Shown in pieces: positions 35,284-43,268 of a stretch of DNA of 64,000 nucleotides. The notes beneath the pieces are model-generated. The model had not been told where the DNA came from. It did no database searches and was given only the letters and a program-made list of their open reading frames with translations. The stretch lies in contig JAXGMN010000015.1 of NCBI GenBank assembly GCA_040768665.1, positions 124,001 to 188,000 on the forward strand. The letters run 5' to 3'. This DNA comes from JABWBD01 sp040768665. GTDB taxonomy: Bacteria; Planctomycetota; Planctomycetia; Pirellulales; Thermoguttaceae. The position numbers were made by a program, and so were the translations under genes. Position 1 is the stretch's first letter. Each line of letters starts with the position of its first letter.

Positions 35284-35505
35284 ATGGCTGTCATTTCCGC
35301 GCCGGTCGATTGGGTCGAATCGGTGAGCGAACTCAGGTTGCCGGCGAAGGCGGATCGCCGGATGCAAGAACTCATGGATCGCAACACCGAGGGACAGCTC
35401 ACTGAAGACGAGCGTATGGATCTCGAATCGATGGTGGAACTCAGCGAAACGCTGGCGCTGGTCCGCGCAGAGGCCCTTCATCTCTTGGGACGAGCCCCAA
35501 AGTGA
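35284..35505 (+). CDS. Small acidic antitoxin-like protein
   Basis: 73 aa, start at 35284 preceded by GGGAGAGGCAGAA; a start at 35269 would add five residues. The sequence is helical and acidic (EGQLTEDERMDLESMVELSETLALVRAEALHLL), a pattern of short partner proteins found before HNH nuclease genes in planctomycetes and cyanobacteria. It overlaps by ATG-like coupling (GTGA) with a truncated HNH gene. I do not recognise a DNA-binding motif. Confidence 0.65.
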   Translation: MAVISAPVDWVESVSELRLPAKADRRMQELMDRNTEGQLTEDERMDLESMVELSETLALVRAEALHLLGRAPK

Positions 35506-35585
35506 CCTCGTGGGACGCGATCCAGCGGCAAGTCCGCGAGCGCGCCGGCGAGCGGTGCGAGTACTATCGTATGCGTGAGTCGTAG
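35502..35585 (+). pseudogene. N-terminal fragment of an HNH endonuclease
   Basis: Twenty-seven codons from GTG 35502 read TSWDAIQRQVRERAGERCEYYRMRES and then TAG. This is the start of a common HNH family (RERAGxRCEYCR); the second Cys of the zinc pair is Tyr here. The HNH motif itself is missing, so the protein would be non-functional. Confidence 0.7.
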
Positions 35586-35615
35586 TGGACCGGACTCGTT
35601 GCCAAGGGCACGTGG

Positions 35616-36607
35616 CTAATCTTCAGAGGCGCTTTTTCTGAGGCGTTCTTCGCGGGGCCAGTGGTGCCGTGTCCACATTTGAAGGAGTCGGCGGAAGTGA
35701 TCCAGCAGGGCAGGCGCATCCGTCTCGGGTATATGCTCAAGTTCTTCGCTCACCTTCGCAAGACGCTTGGAGATTGAAGCCAAGGTCTTGGAGTTTGGGC
35801 TCAAGAACGCCACCAACCAGCGTTTTCGCTCTCCTTGGGCTGATCGCTGCGTCCACGAGGACAGGGCATCGGCAACGCACACCACTTCGCCGCGCTCCGC
35901 AACGGCCGCGTACCTTACCGCTGCGGTCCAGTAGTCGCGATAGGGTGTGAGAACATCAGGCGTATTCTGGGCCCTCGGCACGGACAGCCTTGATGGGACG
36001 TCACCGGCGACATCCTCTGCCGCAGATTGCCAAGCGGCAACGATGGTGTCGACCCGATCTTCAATTGCCCCTTCGAGCCGAACCAAGACCTCACCACGCG
36101 GCAACCGATCGCCAAAACGCACGGGTGCCAGCTCGGCGGGCCTGACGGTCTCTCCGATCGTTTCGCCCTGCGCAAGGCGACTCAGGGCGTGGCGGACTGA
36201 CGGCAGTTCAAAGAAGAGGCGAATCTGCCGATCGACCACGCGCGACTGGACGAGGGCTCCAGTCTCCCAGCGAGAAACCGACTCTTCGGCTACGCCCAAC
36301 TGGGCCGCAAGTTCCTTCTGGCTCAGCCCAAGCTCCGTGCGGCCGGCGCGGATCGCCTCGGGTTGGAGAAGGCCGAGTTGCTGACGTAGTGCCCGATTGA
36401 TTTGGTGGCCGGCGTGGTTGTCGAAGACGACCTCCCCGCAGTTGCGGCACTTGGGGAGCTCGAGATCCGCAATCTCGACGCCGTAGGGACGCCCCTCGTA
36501 CTTGATCGTGGTCTTGTACGGCGTGGGCGTGCGGTAGACTTCCTTCTGATCGCAAGTGCCGCACCGCCACGGGAAAGGCCGATCTAGGTGCGTTTTGCTC
36601 GTGCCAT
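35616..36607 (-). CDS. MqsA-like zinc-finger/HTH protein with extra C-terminal domain, probable N-terminal frameshift
   Basis: The coding frame shows a YgiT/MqsA-type zinc finger (RPFPWRCGTCDQKE ... LPKCRNCGEVVF), then LGLSQKELAAQLGVAEESVSRWETG as an XRE helix-turn-helix. About 170 further residues have no recognised domain (GDRLPRGEVLVRLEG; a Trp-rich end, MWTRHHWPREER). The only well-placed start is ATG 36607 with AAGGCGG upstream, but it meets TAG after seven codons, one base out of frame with RPFPW; the main frame has no ATG, GTG or TTG before codon TTG 36299. A one-base deletion near 36588 would explain this. If expressed, it is probably an autorepressor or antitoxin. No toxin gene is adjacent. 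Confidence 0.6.
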
Positions 36608-36668
36608 ATTGCCGCCTTACGTTCGGACGCTTGACGCTGCTGCTGAAAAGGCGTTGCCTGAAGTCGAA

Positions 36669-36715
36669 TTGACAAACATCATTATTTTATCCGCTATTGT
36701 CATTTGAGTTGACAA
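36669..36715 (-). promoter_or_regulatory. Promoter/operator of the MqsA-like gene
   Basis: An inverted repeat TTGTCA (36697-36702) and TGACAA (36710-36715) with 7 bp between, plus a third half-site TTGACAA at 36669-36675, flanks an AT-rich minus-strand box (GATAAAAT). The half-sites overlap the expected -35 and start region, as in autoregulated antitoxin operons. Assignment is by position only. Confidence 0.5.
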
Positions 36716-36878
36716 AGCTCAATTCTACCCTTTGCAGTTTTTGCGTCAACGACTAAGCTGGAGAATGTCGACGACGTTCCGCTGAACACGCCAACTGCTA
36801 TAGGGGGGTCAGCTATTGGGACGGACTCCTGATAGAATGGACGACAATTGGATCCCGCTCTTCCGAAGAGGCTAACAG

Positions 36879-37127
36879 ATGAACACCCTCACAGTGGATT
36901 CCTCCCTGGCGCAGTCGCTTTCCGATCTGAACGCGCTCACCGAAATTCGTGATTCTGAGGGAAAGCCAATTGGTTATTTCTCGCCGGTTTGCGGCGAGAG
37001 GTCGGCGGCCTATTCGCAAGCAGCGGCGCACTTCGACGTGGACGAAATGAAACGTCGCAAGGAATCTGCAGACCCGGGATTGACGACGGCCGAGGTACTG
37101 GATCGGCTCAAATCCCTGGAGCCGTGA
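36879..37127 (+). CDS. Small antitoxin-like protein
   Basis: 82 aa. The N-terminal half (NALTEIRDSEGKPIGYFSPV) resembles the strand-rich beginning of AbrB or Phd-like antitoxins; the C-terminal half is helical and ends TAEVLDRLKSLEP, a common toxin-contacting tail. It is followed one base after its stop by a broken RelE/ParE-like gene, which supports the antitoxin reading. Confidence 0.7.
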   Translation: MNTLTVDSSLAQSLSDLNALTEIRDSEGKPIGYFSPVCGERSAAYSQAAAHFDVDEMKRRKESADPGLTTAEVLDRLKSLEP

Positions 37128-37128
37128 G

Positions 37129-37380
37129 ATGCGTTTCACGGTAACCTGGCATCGTTGGAGCGTCCGATGAACTGACCGAAATCTGGCTGCGGACGACTGA
37201 TCGAGCGGCGGTGACGGAGGCTCACCGCCACGGTGGATCGGCTGCTCGCGGAGGATCCCCAGACCAAAGGTGAAGAGTTCTACGGAGATCGACTGTTGGT
37301 TGTCTCCCCCACTGGCGATCACGTTTTCGGTCAACGAGGCCGACCGCGTCGTCCAGGTCCTTCAGGTCTGGCATCCTTGA
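37129..37380 (+). pseudogene. Frameshifted RelE/ParE-like toxin
   Basis: Pieces in three frames join into a plausible RelE/ParE-family toxin: MRFTVTW at 37129, DELTEIWLRTTDRAAVTEA from 37166, DRLLAEDPQTKGEEFYGDRLLVVSP from about 37236 and TFSVNEADRVVQVLQVWHP ending at 37380. At least two frameshifts break it, so no full toxin can be made. Confidence 0.75.
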
Positions 37381-37978
37381 CGCCGATTTTCTCCCGTTCC
37401 CATGCCTCGCCCAACTCGTGCCGCGCTGGGCCACGCAGTTCACGGCGGTGTCTTGGTTCCGTATACTGGTGCTCACCCCAACGAGCCTATGGCGATACGG
37501 ACTGTTGGAGTAGGTCCACGGCATCCATCGCCATCGCCTCATCCTCGTCGAAGACACGATCGAGCATCTCCGGGTGTCGCGATTGTTCCGAGAGGCCGTG
37601 AAGACAGGCAAGTGCAGATAGCGTTTGAGGCTCCCTATGAGTTTCATCCAGGACGGCCCACGACGGTTTTCACGCTAATCGTGGCGGGCGATCGTCCAAC
37701 CGTTACAGGAGACCTGCAGGCTCTTCGGGGAGTTATCGTGATGAAGAAGGAGACCCGAGGAAAGGGCTGCGGCTCGCGACGGTTCTTGGTCGTCGAGGCG
37801 ATTGGAGTCATGGAACCACTCTTTGCATTGGCTTCTCGATTCGCTAAACTGGTGGGAGTTGGCCACCCGCAGTCGCTTCGCACGAGGGTGCGACAGGGCA
37901 GGGCTCGCCCGTGGCCACGAGTGTTCGGCGATCTCGAGCACCTTTCGCGCCGCCAGCGACCCCATTGCCGCTCAGTCC
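37381..37978. other. Remnant-bearing gap without an intact gene
   Basis: No intact gene is seen. On the minus strand, about 37498-37640, a segment reads as a plausible protein end (HGLSEQSRHPEMLDRVFDED, then AMAMDAVDLLQQS and a stop), perhaps the tail of a lost gene I do not recognise. Confidence 0.4.
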
Positions 37979-38785
37979 ATGCCAAACAAACGCCTCCTCC
38001 TGCAATGGATCGGGCACAGCGACCTGCGGGCCATGGCCCTTTCGCTCCCCGCAGCCCAGCGCGAGGAAATCCTCGCCGCAATCAAAGGCCCCGCCCCCGA
38101 ACTTGGGGACCTCGGCCCGACAAAGACGCTCCTGGGTACCCAAGCCTTCGACGAAATCCACCTCCTGAGCAACTATCGCCCGGAGTGGAACAAGCTCTAT
38201 GTCGAGTGGCTCCGCGCCAAGGCGAAGCTCGTCCGCGTCGATCTCAAGCACCCCACCGACTACGTCGCCATTTTCCAGATCGCCGACGCCGAGCTGGCCA
38301 AGATCCGCAAGCGGGCTGACTGGGCCGAGATCGAACTCTGCCTCCACCTCAGCCCTGGCACACCCGCCATGGCCGCCGTCTGGCTGCTCTTGGGCAAGAC
38401 CCGCTATCCGGCTGTCTTCTATGAAACCTTCGCCGGACGCTCCTGGGTCACGGAAATCCCCTTCGATCTGACGATCGACGTCATCCCCGAACTCCTCCGC
38501 AATCCCGACCTCCACCTTCGCCACCTCGCGGCCGAGAGCCCCAGCGAGGTGGCCGGATTCGAGCAGATCGCCGGCGAGTGCCAGGCGCTGCGCATCGCGG
38601 TCGGCAGGGCGAAGCGGGCCGCGATTCGCAGCGTGCGCGTCTTGCCGCCCCCTGAGACCGGCACACGCGAGGCGACGGTCCCTTGGCGGTTTCGCGGCCC
38701 CCTGGAATCCGGTGGCCGCCGACGGTATCTTGACATTTCCGTGGTCCCTTCGCACGCTCTTGACGCCGCCTCTCAAGTAGGGTGA
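37979..38785 (+). pseudogene. Truncated RtcR-like regulator, CARF domain only (copy C)
   Basis: From ATG 37979 the protein starts MPNKRLLLQWIGHSDLRAM and keeps the whole N-terminal domain: a Rossmann-like CARF region with VRVDLKHPTDYVAIFQIADA near 80 and LHLSPGTPAMAAVWLLLGKTRYPAVFYE near 122, the type II CARF motif. Similarity ends near 38640 where the AAA+ Walker A should begin (it reads PPPETGTREA). The frame continues to 38785 with unrelated residues. RtcR of E. coli has the same CARF-AAA+ plan and controls RNA repair. The copy could still make a stand-alone CARF protein. From about 38142 to 38575 it is identical by eye to copy D. Confidence 0.75.
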
Positions 38786-38806
38786 TGTTGCCCAAAGGGG
38801 CTCGCT

Positions 38807-39310
38807 ATGACCGAAAACGAGCAGAAACAGCAGCTCAGTTTTGCCTACATCCATGCAGTGGCAGCTCGCGCCGGTTTCGCGTGCGAACGGCCTGACGTGG
38901 ACGACGACAGCGTCGACTTGGTGATCGCCGCGCAGGGGAGAATCAACGACCGGGCGATCCTGAAATCTCCTCGGATCGAACTGCAGGTGAAAGCCACCGC
39001 CGTCGATGAGCTGTCAAATGGTCATCTGGCTTTTCCTTTGCCGCTTAAGAACTACAATGACTTGCGCGAGGAAACACTGGTTCCCCGTCTCCTCGTCGTC
39101 CTCCAACTTCCCCTGGATGCCGACAGGTGGCTCGCGCAGTCGGAGGAGGAGATGATCAGCCGGCGATGCGCGTTTTTTGTTTCGCTCCTCGGTCGACCCG
39201 AGTCGGAAAACAAGTCGAAAGTGACCGTCCATGTGCCCAGAGTCAACCGCATTACCGTTGAAAGCCTTCTGGGAATGATGGAGCGGGTATCCCAAAGGGA
39301 GCCGTTATGA
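38807..39310 (+). CDS. DUF4365 domain protein
   Basis: 167 aa. The DUF4365 nuclease-like core is visible: FAYIHAVAARAGFACERPDVDDDSVDLVI (Asp37) followed by RIELQVKAT (Gln60, Lys62), a D...QxK variant of the PD-(D/E)xK site. Proteins of this family occur in defence islands and integrative elements. The C-terminal half has no recognised motif. It overlaps the next gene by four bases (ATGA), so they are translationally coupled. The pair lies between RtcR-like copies C and D. Confidence 0.8.
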   Translation: MTENEQKQQLSFAYIHAVAARAGFACERPDVDDDSVDLVIAAQGRINDRAILKSPRIELQVKATAVDELSNGHLAFPLPLKNYNDLREETLVPRLLVVLQLPLDADRWLAQSEEEMISRRCAFFVSLLGRPESENKSKVTVHVPRVNRITVESLLGMMERVSQREPL

Positions 39311-40467
39311 CGGTTTCTCTCAAAATACCGGCGGAACGGTTCGCGGCTCTGCGTCCCGAAGACATCCAGCTTTATTTAAGAGGCCGGGGCTGGAGTGTCG
39401 AACCGGGCGCGACCAGCGAGAAGGCGGTGGTCTATCGGCTTCCCGAGCATGCCGATGCGGAAGTGATCGTCCCACGGCGGCGTGAACTGAGAGACTACGT
39501 TGCCCGGGTCGCCGACATTATCCAACTGCTGGCGGCCGTCGAACAGCGAGCGGCGTGGCAGATTCTCTCGGACGTGTCGGTGCCGCCGGCCGATATTCTC
39601 AGGTTGAGCATCGCCGCTCCCAACGCAGCCTTGGGAACGCTTCCGCTGGACGAGGGCATTCGCTTGATTCAGGGAGGCCGGAATCTTTTGCTTGCGGCGG
39701 CATGCAGTGCGCACAGTCCGCAGCCGTATTACCCTCGTCAGAGTTTCAAGGAGGCGACTGAATTTCTGGAATCTTGCCGGCTCGGGCAGACGGAACGGGG
39801 CAGTTTTGTGGCCACGGTCGCCGCCCCGGTGCCGCCGCTCCTTGAGGCGCAAGGATCGCTCTTTGGCGGCAACGGCACCGAAGTGGTCAACGAGCCTTTC
39901 GCCCGCCGGGCGACGATCCGCCTGATGCAGGCATTGGGGCATGTCAGTGAATCGGTCGAAACCGGCTCTCCGGGCAAGATTCTGGATGGGATCGAGGCCG
40001 GAGTCAGTGCCAACCTGTGCGAAGCGATTGCGTCGATGAAACCGTCCGGGGAACAATCCAGCCTGCGGCTGGAGATGAACTGGTCGGTCAACCGCCCGAA
40101 CGTACCTTCGAACCTCCCGCGTGCCGCGGTTTTCTCCCAGGGCACGTTTTCGATCATCGCGGAGGCGGGCCGCGGACTCCGCGAGCGGAGGACGCCAAAG
40201 CTCGACCATATCGAGGGTCTGATCGTGCAACTCCGTTCGGAGTCGACGCTGCTGGACGGCTTCGAGGGGACCATTTCCATCAAGGCCGAACTTGCCGGAG
40301 CGCCGGCGCGCGTCCGCGTGACGTTGACCAACAAAGACGAGTACATTGAGGCGTGCCGTGCACATGCCGAGGGAAAGAAAGTCGCTGTGTCGGGGATCCT
40401 TCATCGGGAGACGAAGACCTATGAGCTTCGCAATCCAAGCAGCTTTCAGGTGCTGACGGCTGGCTGA
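39307..40467 (+). CDS. Unrecognised 386-aa partner of the DUF4365 protein
   Basis: 386 aa beginning at the ATG that overlaps the DUF4365 stop. There is no signal peptide or membrane segment. Residues 20-110 are mixed alpha/beta, the middle is helical, and the C-terminal 120 residues look strand-rich (TFSIIAEAGRGLRE, IEGLIVQLRSESTLLDGFEG, KVAVSGILHRETKTYELRN), a pattern that could be an OB-like or beta-barrel domain. No catalytic motif was recognised. The tight coupling suggests the two proteins form a complex or an effector/regulator pair. Confidence 0.75.
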   Translation: MTVSLKIPAERFAALRPEDIQLYLRGRGWSVEPGATSEKAVVYRLPEHADAEVIVPRRRELRDYVARVADIIQLLAAVEQRAAWQILSDVSVPPADILRLSIAAPNAALGTLPLDEGIRLIQGGRNLLLAAACSAHSPQPYYPRQSFKEATEFLESCRLGQTERGSFVATVAAPVPPLLEAQGSLFGGNGTEVVNEPFARRATIRLMQALGHVSESVETGSPGKILDGIEAGVSANLCEAIASMKPSGEQSSLRLEMNWSVNRPNVPSNLPRAAVFSQGTFSIIAEAGRGLRERRTPKLDHIEGLIVQLRSESTLLDGFEGTISIKAELAGAPARVRVTLTNKDEYIEACRAHAEGKKVAVSGILHRETKTYELRNPSSFQVLTAG

Positions 40468-40556
40468 GAGACGGTAATCACGAAGGGAGATTATCGTGAT
40501 GCTCGTGATGACAATCATCACCGGCTGAGCGAAACGACGAGATGGTTTCTCCGCCC

Positions 40557-41552
40557 ATGCCAAACAAACGCCTCCTCCTCCAATGGATCGGCCACAGCGA
40601 CCTGCGGGCCATGGCCCTTTCGCTCCCTGCTGCTCAGCGGGAGGAAATCCTCGCTGCAATCAAAGGGCCCGCCCCCGAACTTGGGGACCTCGGCCCGACA
40701 AAGACGCTCCTGGATACCCAAGCCTTCGACGAAATCCACCTCCTGAGCAACTATCGCCCGGAGTGGAACAAGCTCTATGTCGAGTGGCTCCGCGCCAAGG
40801 CGAAGCTCGTCCGCGTCGATCTCAAGCACCCCACCGACTACGTCGCCATTTTCCAGATCGCCGACGCCGAGCTGGCCAAGATCCGCAAGCGGGCTGACTG
40901 GGCCGAGATCGAACTCTGCCTCCACCTCAGCCCTGGCACACCCGCCATGGCCGCCGTCTGGCTGCTCTTGGGCAAGACCCGCTATCCGGCTGTCTTCTAT
41001 GAAACCTTCGCCGGACGCTCCTGGGTCACGGAAATCCCCTTCGATCTGACGATCGACGTCATCCCCGAACTCCTCCGCAATCCCGACCTCCACCTTCGCC
41101 ACCTCGCGGCCGAGAGCCCCAGCGAGGTGGCCGGATTCGAGCAGATCGCCGGCGACTGCCAGGCGCTGCGCATCGCGGTCGGCAGGGCGAAGCGGGCCGC
41201 GATCCGCAGCGTGCCCGTTTTGCTCTTGGGCGAAAGCGGCACGGGCAAGGAGATGTTCGCCCGCGCCATCCACATCGCCGGCCCTCGCCGCAAAGGTCCC
41301 TTCGTGCCGGTCAACTGCGCGGCCGGTTCACGTTTGAAATCGGACCGGTTTGCCCGCAAGGAGGGGCATCCCCTGCGTGTCGAAAGCACGACTCTTCTGC
41401 AGACGGACCTCAGAGAACTCCCCGCCGCGGAGGTATTGCCGCCGCTCGATTCAGCCGGGATAACTTTCGGGGCGAGGCTTTCAGACTCCCTCCGGCGGGA
41501 CTACAATTCATTTGCAGGGTACGCCAATCAGTGCTTTTTCCCGAGCGCATGA
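40557..41552 (+). pseudogene. Truncated RtcR-like CARF/sigma-54 AAA+ regulator (copy D)
   Basis: The longest copy. ATG 40557 opens MPNKRLLLQW; the CARF domain is complete (HPTDYVAIFQIAD, LHLSPGTPAM), then the AAA+ domain starts with VPVLLLGESGTGKEMFARAIH (Walker A) and KGPFVPVNCAA. Immediately afterwards the sequence stops resembling the family and runs 75 unrelated residues to 41552. Walker B, the GAFTGA sigma-54 contact loop and the DNA-binding Fis helix are absent, so it cannot activate sigma-54 promoters. A shorter start at 40542 adds only five residues. Confidence 0.8.
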
Positions 41553-41582
41553 ATTTGCTGGAATCCTCAAGAGTGCATTAAG

Positions 41583-42002
41583 ATGCCGCTGACGCCTTCG
41601 GAATGGAATGTGGTTGTCCTCGGACGCTGGAATCGAGCGATACTGACGCCATCCGGCATTGCGAAGCGTCTGTTCTGTCTGGACGAGGAGACTCCTGTAG
41701 AGGTTTTTGTGGCGGTCGATGCTCTCGTGCCTCCTCAAGTGAAGTACGGAGGAACGATTGTAATGGCTGGTGGGGACAGGCTGATTGCACAGCCTGAGAC
41801 TCCCGATTTCCATGCACTTACGACAACAGCCGAGGTGGCCAAATACTCGCGAGCGACGCTGGTGGGTACGGGGTCGGTGGCCGACACGACCGTGGCGGCA
41901 ACCGACATTCGCACCGTCGTTACCAGGGCGACACGCGGCACGATTGAACTTCGATATGCGCCCCGCGATCCTGGCCCAGTCACTGAAAAAACGTCGCTTT
42001 GA
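41583..42002 (+). CDS. Hypothetical protein, first of a two-gene pair
   Basis: 139 aa. The N-terminal 75 residues are well-ordered alpha/beta (PSEWNVVVLGRWNRAILTP, TPVEVFVAVDALVPPQVKYG, VMAGGDRLIAQPE); the rest is Thr/Ala-rich. I do not recognise the family. It ends nine bases before the next start, and the two are probably co-translated. The later part may be altered from an ancestral, longer protein. Confidence 0.55.
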   Translation: MPLTPSEWNVVVLGRWNRAILTPSGIAKRLFCLDEETPVEVFVAVDALVPPQVKYGGTIVMAGGDRLIAQPETPDFHALTTTAEVAKYSRATLVGTGSVADTTVAATDIRTVVTRATRGTIELRYAPRDPGPVTEKTSL

Positions 42003-42010
42003 GACGACGC

Positions 42011-42454
42011 ATGGGCCAGCCTTCTCACTGGACCTACGGCCTTTTCGCGCCGACGGATGATCTCCAGCAGGGAGACATCATCCGGCGGTCCGACACCCTG
42101 TTGCAGGTCCTTTCGGAAGTCCTGTCGCACTTTTGCGACGAACGCTACACGGCGTTCCTGGTCCTGACCCAGTCCTGCGATCTAAACTGGCGGGGTATCG
42201 TCACCCGCAAGCCCGGACTTAGGTTGCGATTCCGCGATCCACACATTCCTTTCCCCAATTATCGATCGCAGGTGCTCGTCTCGTCGCACTCGTCCCTCGT
42301 CCTGGTCCATACGGATTTGTGCCATCTGCTTTGTGCGAGGATGAAGGATGACGGGGCCGTCGAGATTCTGCGCGGCATCGAGCATCCGCGACTGAAGGAG
42401 TGGAAGGGCGGAGTTGACCCTGCGACCTTGTTTGCCGCGGGCGCGTTGAGATGA
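42011..42454 (+). CDS. Hypothetical protein with LTQSCDL motif, probably shortened
   Basis: 147 aa from ATG 42011 (an ATG at 41999 is possible). Near residue 55 it has AFLVLTQSCDLNWR, a motif I associate with small uncharacterised partner proteins that read LVLTQSCDLVRR; after it the sequence diverges and ends in a Trp/Lys-rich tail. It may be an internal deletion product. Function unknown. Confidence 0.5.
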   Translation: MGQPSHWTYGLFAPTDDLQQGDIIRRSDTLLQVLSEVLSHFCDERYTAFLVLTQSCDLNWRGIVTRKPGLRLRFRDPHIPFPNYRSQVLVSSHSSLVLVHTDLCHLLCARMKDDGAVEILRGIEHPRLKEWKGGVDPATLFAAGALR

Positions 42455-42526
42455 TCGACTGCACTCCACTTGCCCGGGCTTCGGAGAAATGTTATCATAT
42501 ATAAGAACACCTGAGGCCGGCCAAAG

Positions 42527-42778
42527 ATGCAGATCGACGTAGTCTGGGACTTGGATGAGGATCCGCACGGGAATGTTCAGCATGTCGCAGAACATGGTCT
42601 GACAAAAGACGACGTGGTTTACGTTCTGAACAATCCGGACAGACACGGGACGAGCCGATCCAGCGGCTGGCCGATGGTTTGGGGCTACACGGCCGCTGAC
42701 GTGTATATTGCGGTGGTGTACGAGGAAATCGATGACGATCGTGTGTACCCCGTGACGGCGTTCGTCGTGGAAGACTAG
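42527..42778 (+). CDS. BrnT/DUF4258-like toxin
   Basis: 83 aa: a short beta-alpha-beta protein with VVWDLDEDPHGNVQHVAEHGLTKDDVVYVLNN and a C-terminal YIAVVYEEIDDDRVYPVTAFVV, the RelE-like BrnT arrangement. It probably cleaves RNA on the ribosome or free mRNA. An AT-rich box (TATCATATATAAG) lies about 30 bp upstream. Unlike the other pairs in this block it looks complete and is followed by an HTH antitoxin gene 13 bp later. Confidence 0.75.
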   Translation: MQIDVVWDLDEDPHGNVQHVAEHGLTKDDVVYVLNNPDRHGTSRSSGWPMVWGYTAADVYIAVVYEEIDDDRVYPVTAFVVED

Positions 42779-42791
42779 AGGAAGCAGTCCG

Positions 42792-43148
42792 ATGGCAAAG
42801 AAGACTTATCGAAGTGTCTCGCGCGGGCGAAAGCTGACGGCGGAAGAAGCCGACCGGTACAGGAGGATACGCGAGGAGATCGCCGAGGAATTTCCTCCGG
42901 CAGAGAGCAATGTGGTCAAGGAGACGGTTGCGAAGCTCCGGGACCTCCGCGAAGCGCACGGTTTGAGTCTGGCCGAGATGGAAGAGCGCACCGGGATGAC
43001 CCGCGCGAACCTGTGCCGGCTGGAAAAGGAGTCGACGAACATCACACTGCGGACTCTCGAGCGCTACGCCAAGGCTTTGGACTGCGAGGTGGTTGTGGAT
43101 GTGGTGCCCGCCAAGCAGAAGCGTAAGAGTCAGGTGAAGACGGCGTGA
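42792..43148 (+). CDS. XRE-family HTH antitoxin
   Basis: 118 aa. After a basic N-terminus, residues 45-100 form an XRE helix-turn-helix (LRDLREAHGLSLAEMEERTGMTRANLCRLE, then TLRTLERYAKALDCEV), and the tail is Lys-rich. Toxin-first gene order with the HTH protein second fits HigBA/BrnTA-like modules. It is likely to repress the shared promoter upstream of the toxin. Confidence 0.8.
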   Translation: MAKKTYRSVSRGRKLTAEEADRYRRIREEIAEEFPPAESNVVKETVAKLRDLREAHGLSLAEMEERTGMTRANLCRLEKESTNITLRTLERYAKALDCEVVVDVVPAKQKRKSQVKTA

Positions 43149-43268
43149 AGCGGTCGTTTCTTGGCGGCAAACGCACAAGCGGTGCAGGTCTTTTCCGCGC
43201 TCGTTTCGGGAGCGAAGAATAGTTCAAACTCGACGCACAGAGAAGCATGTGCGACACAGGCAGCGGAC

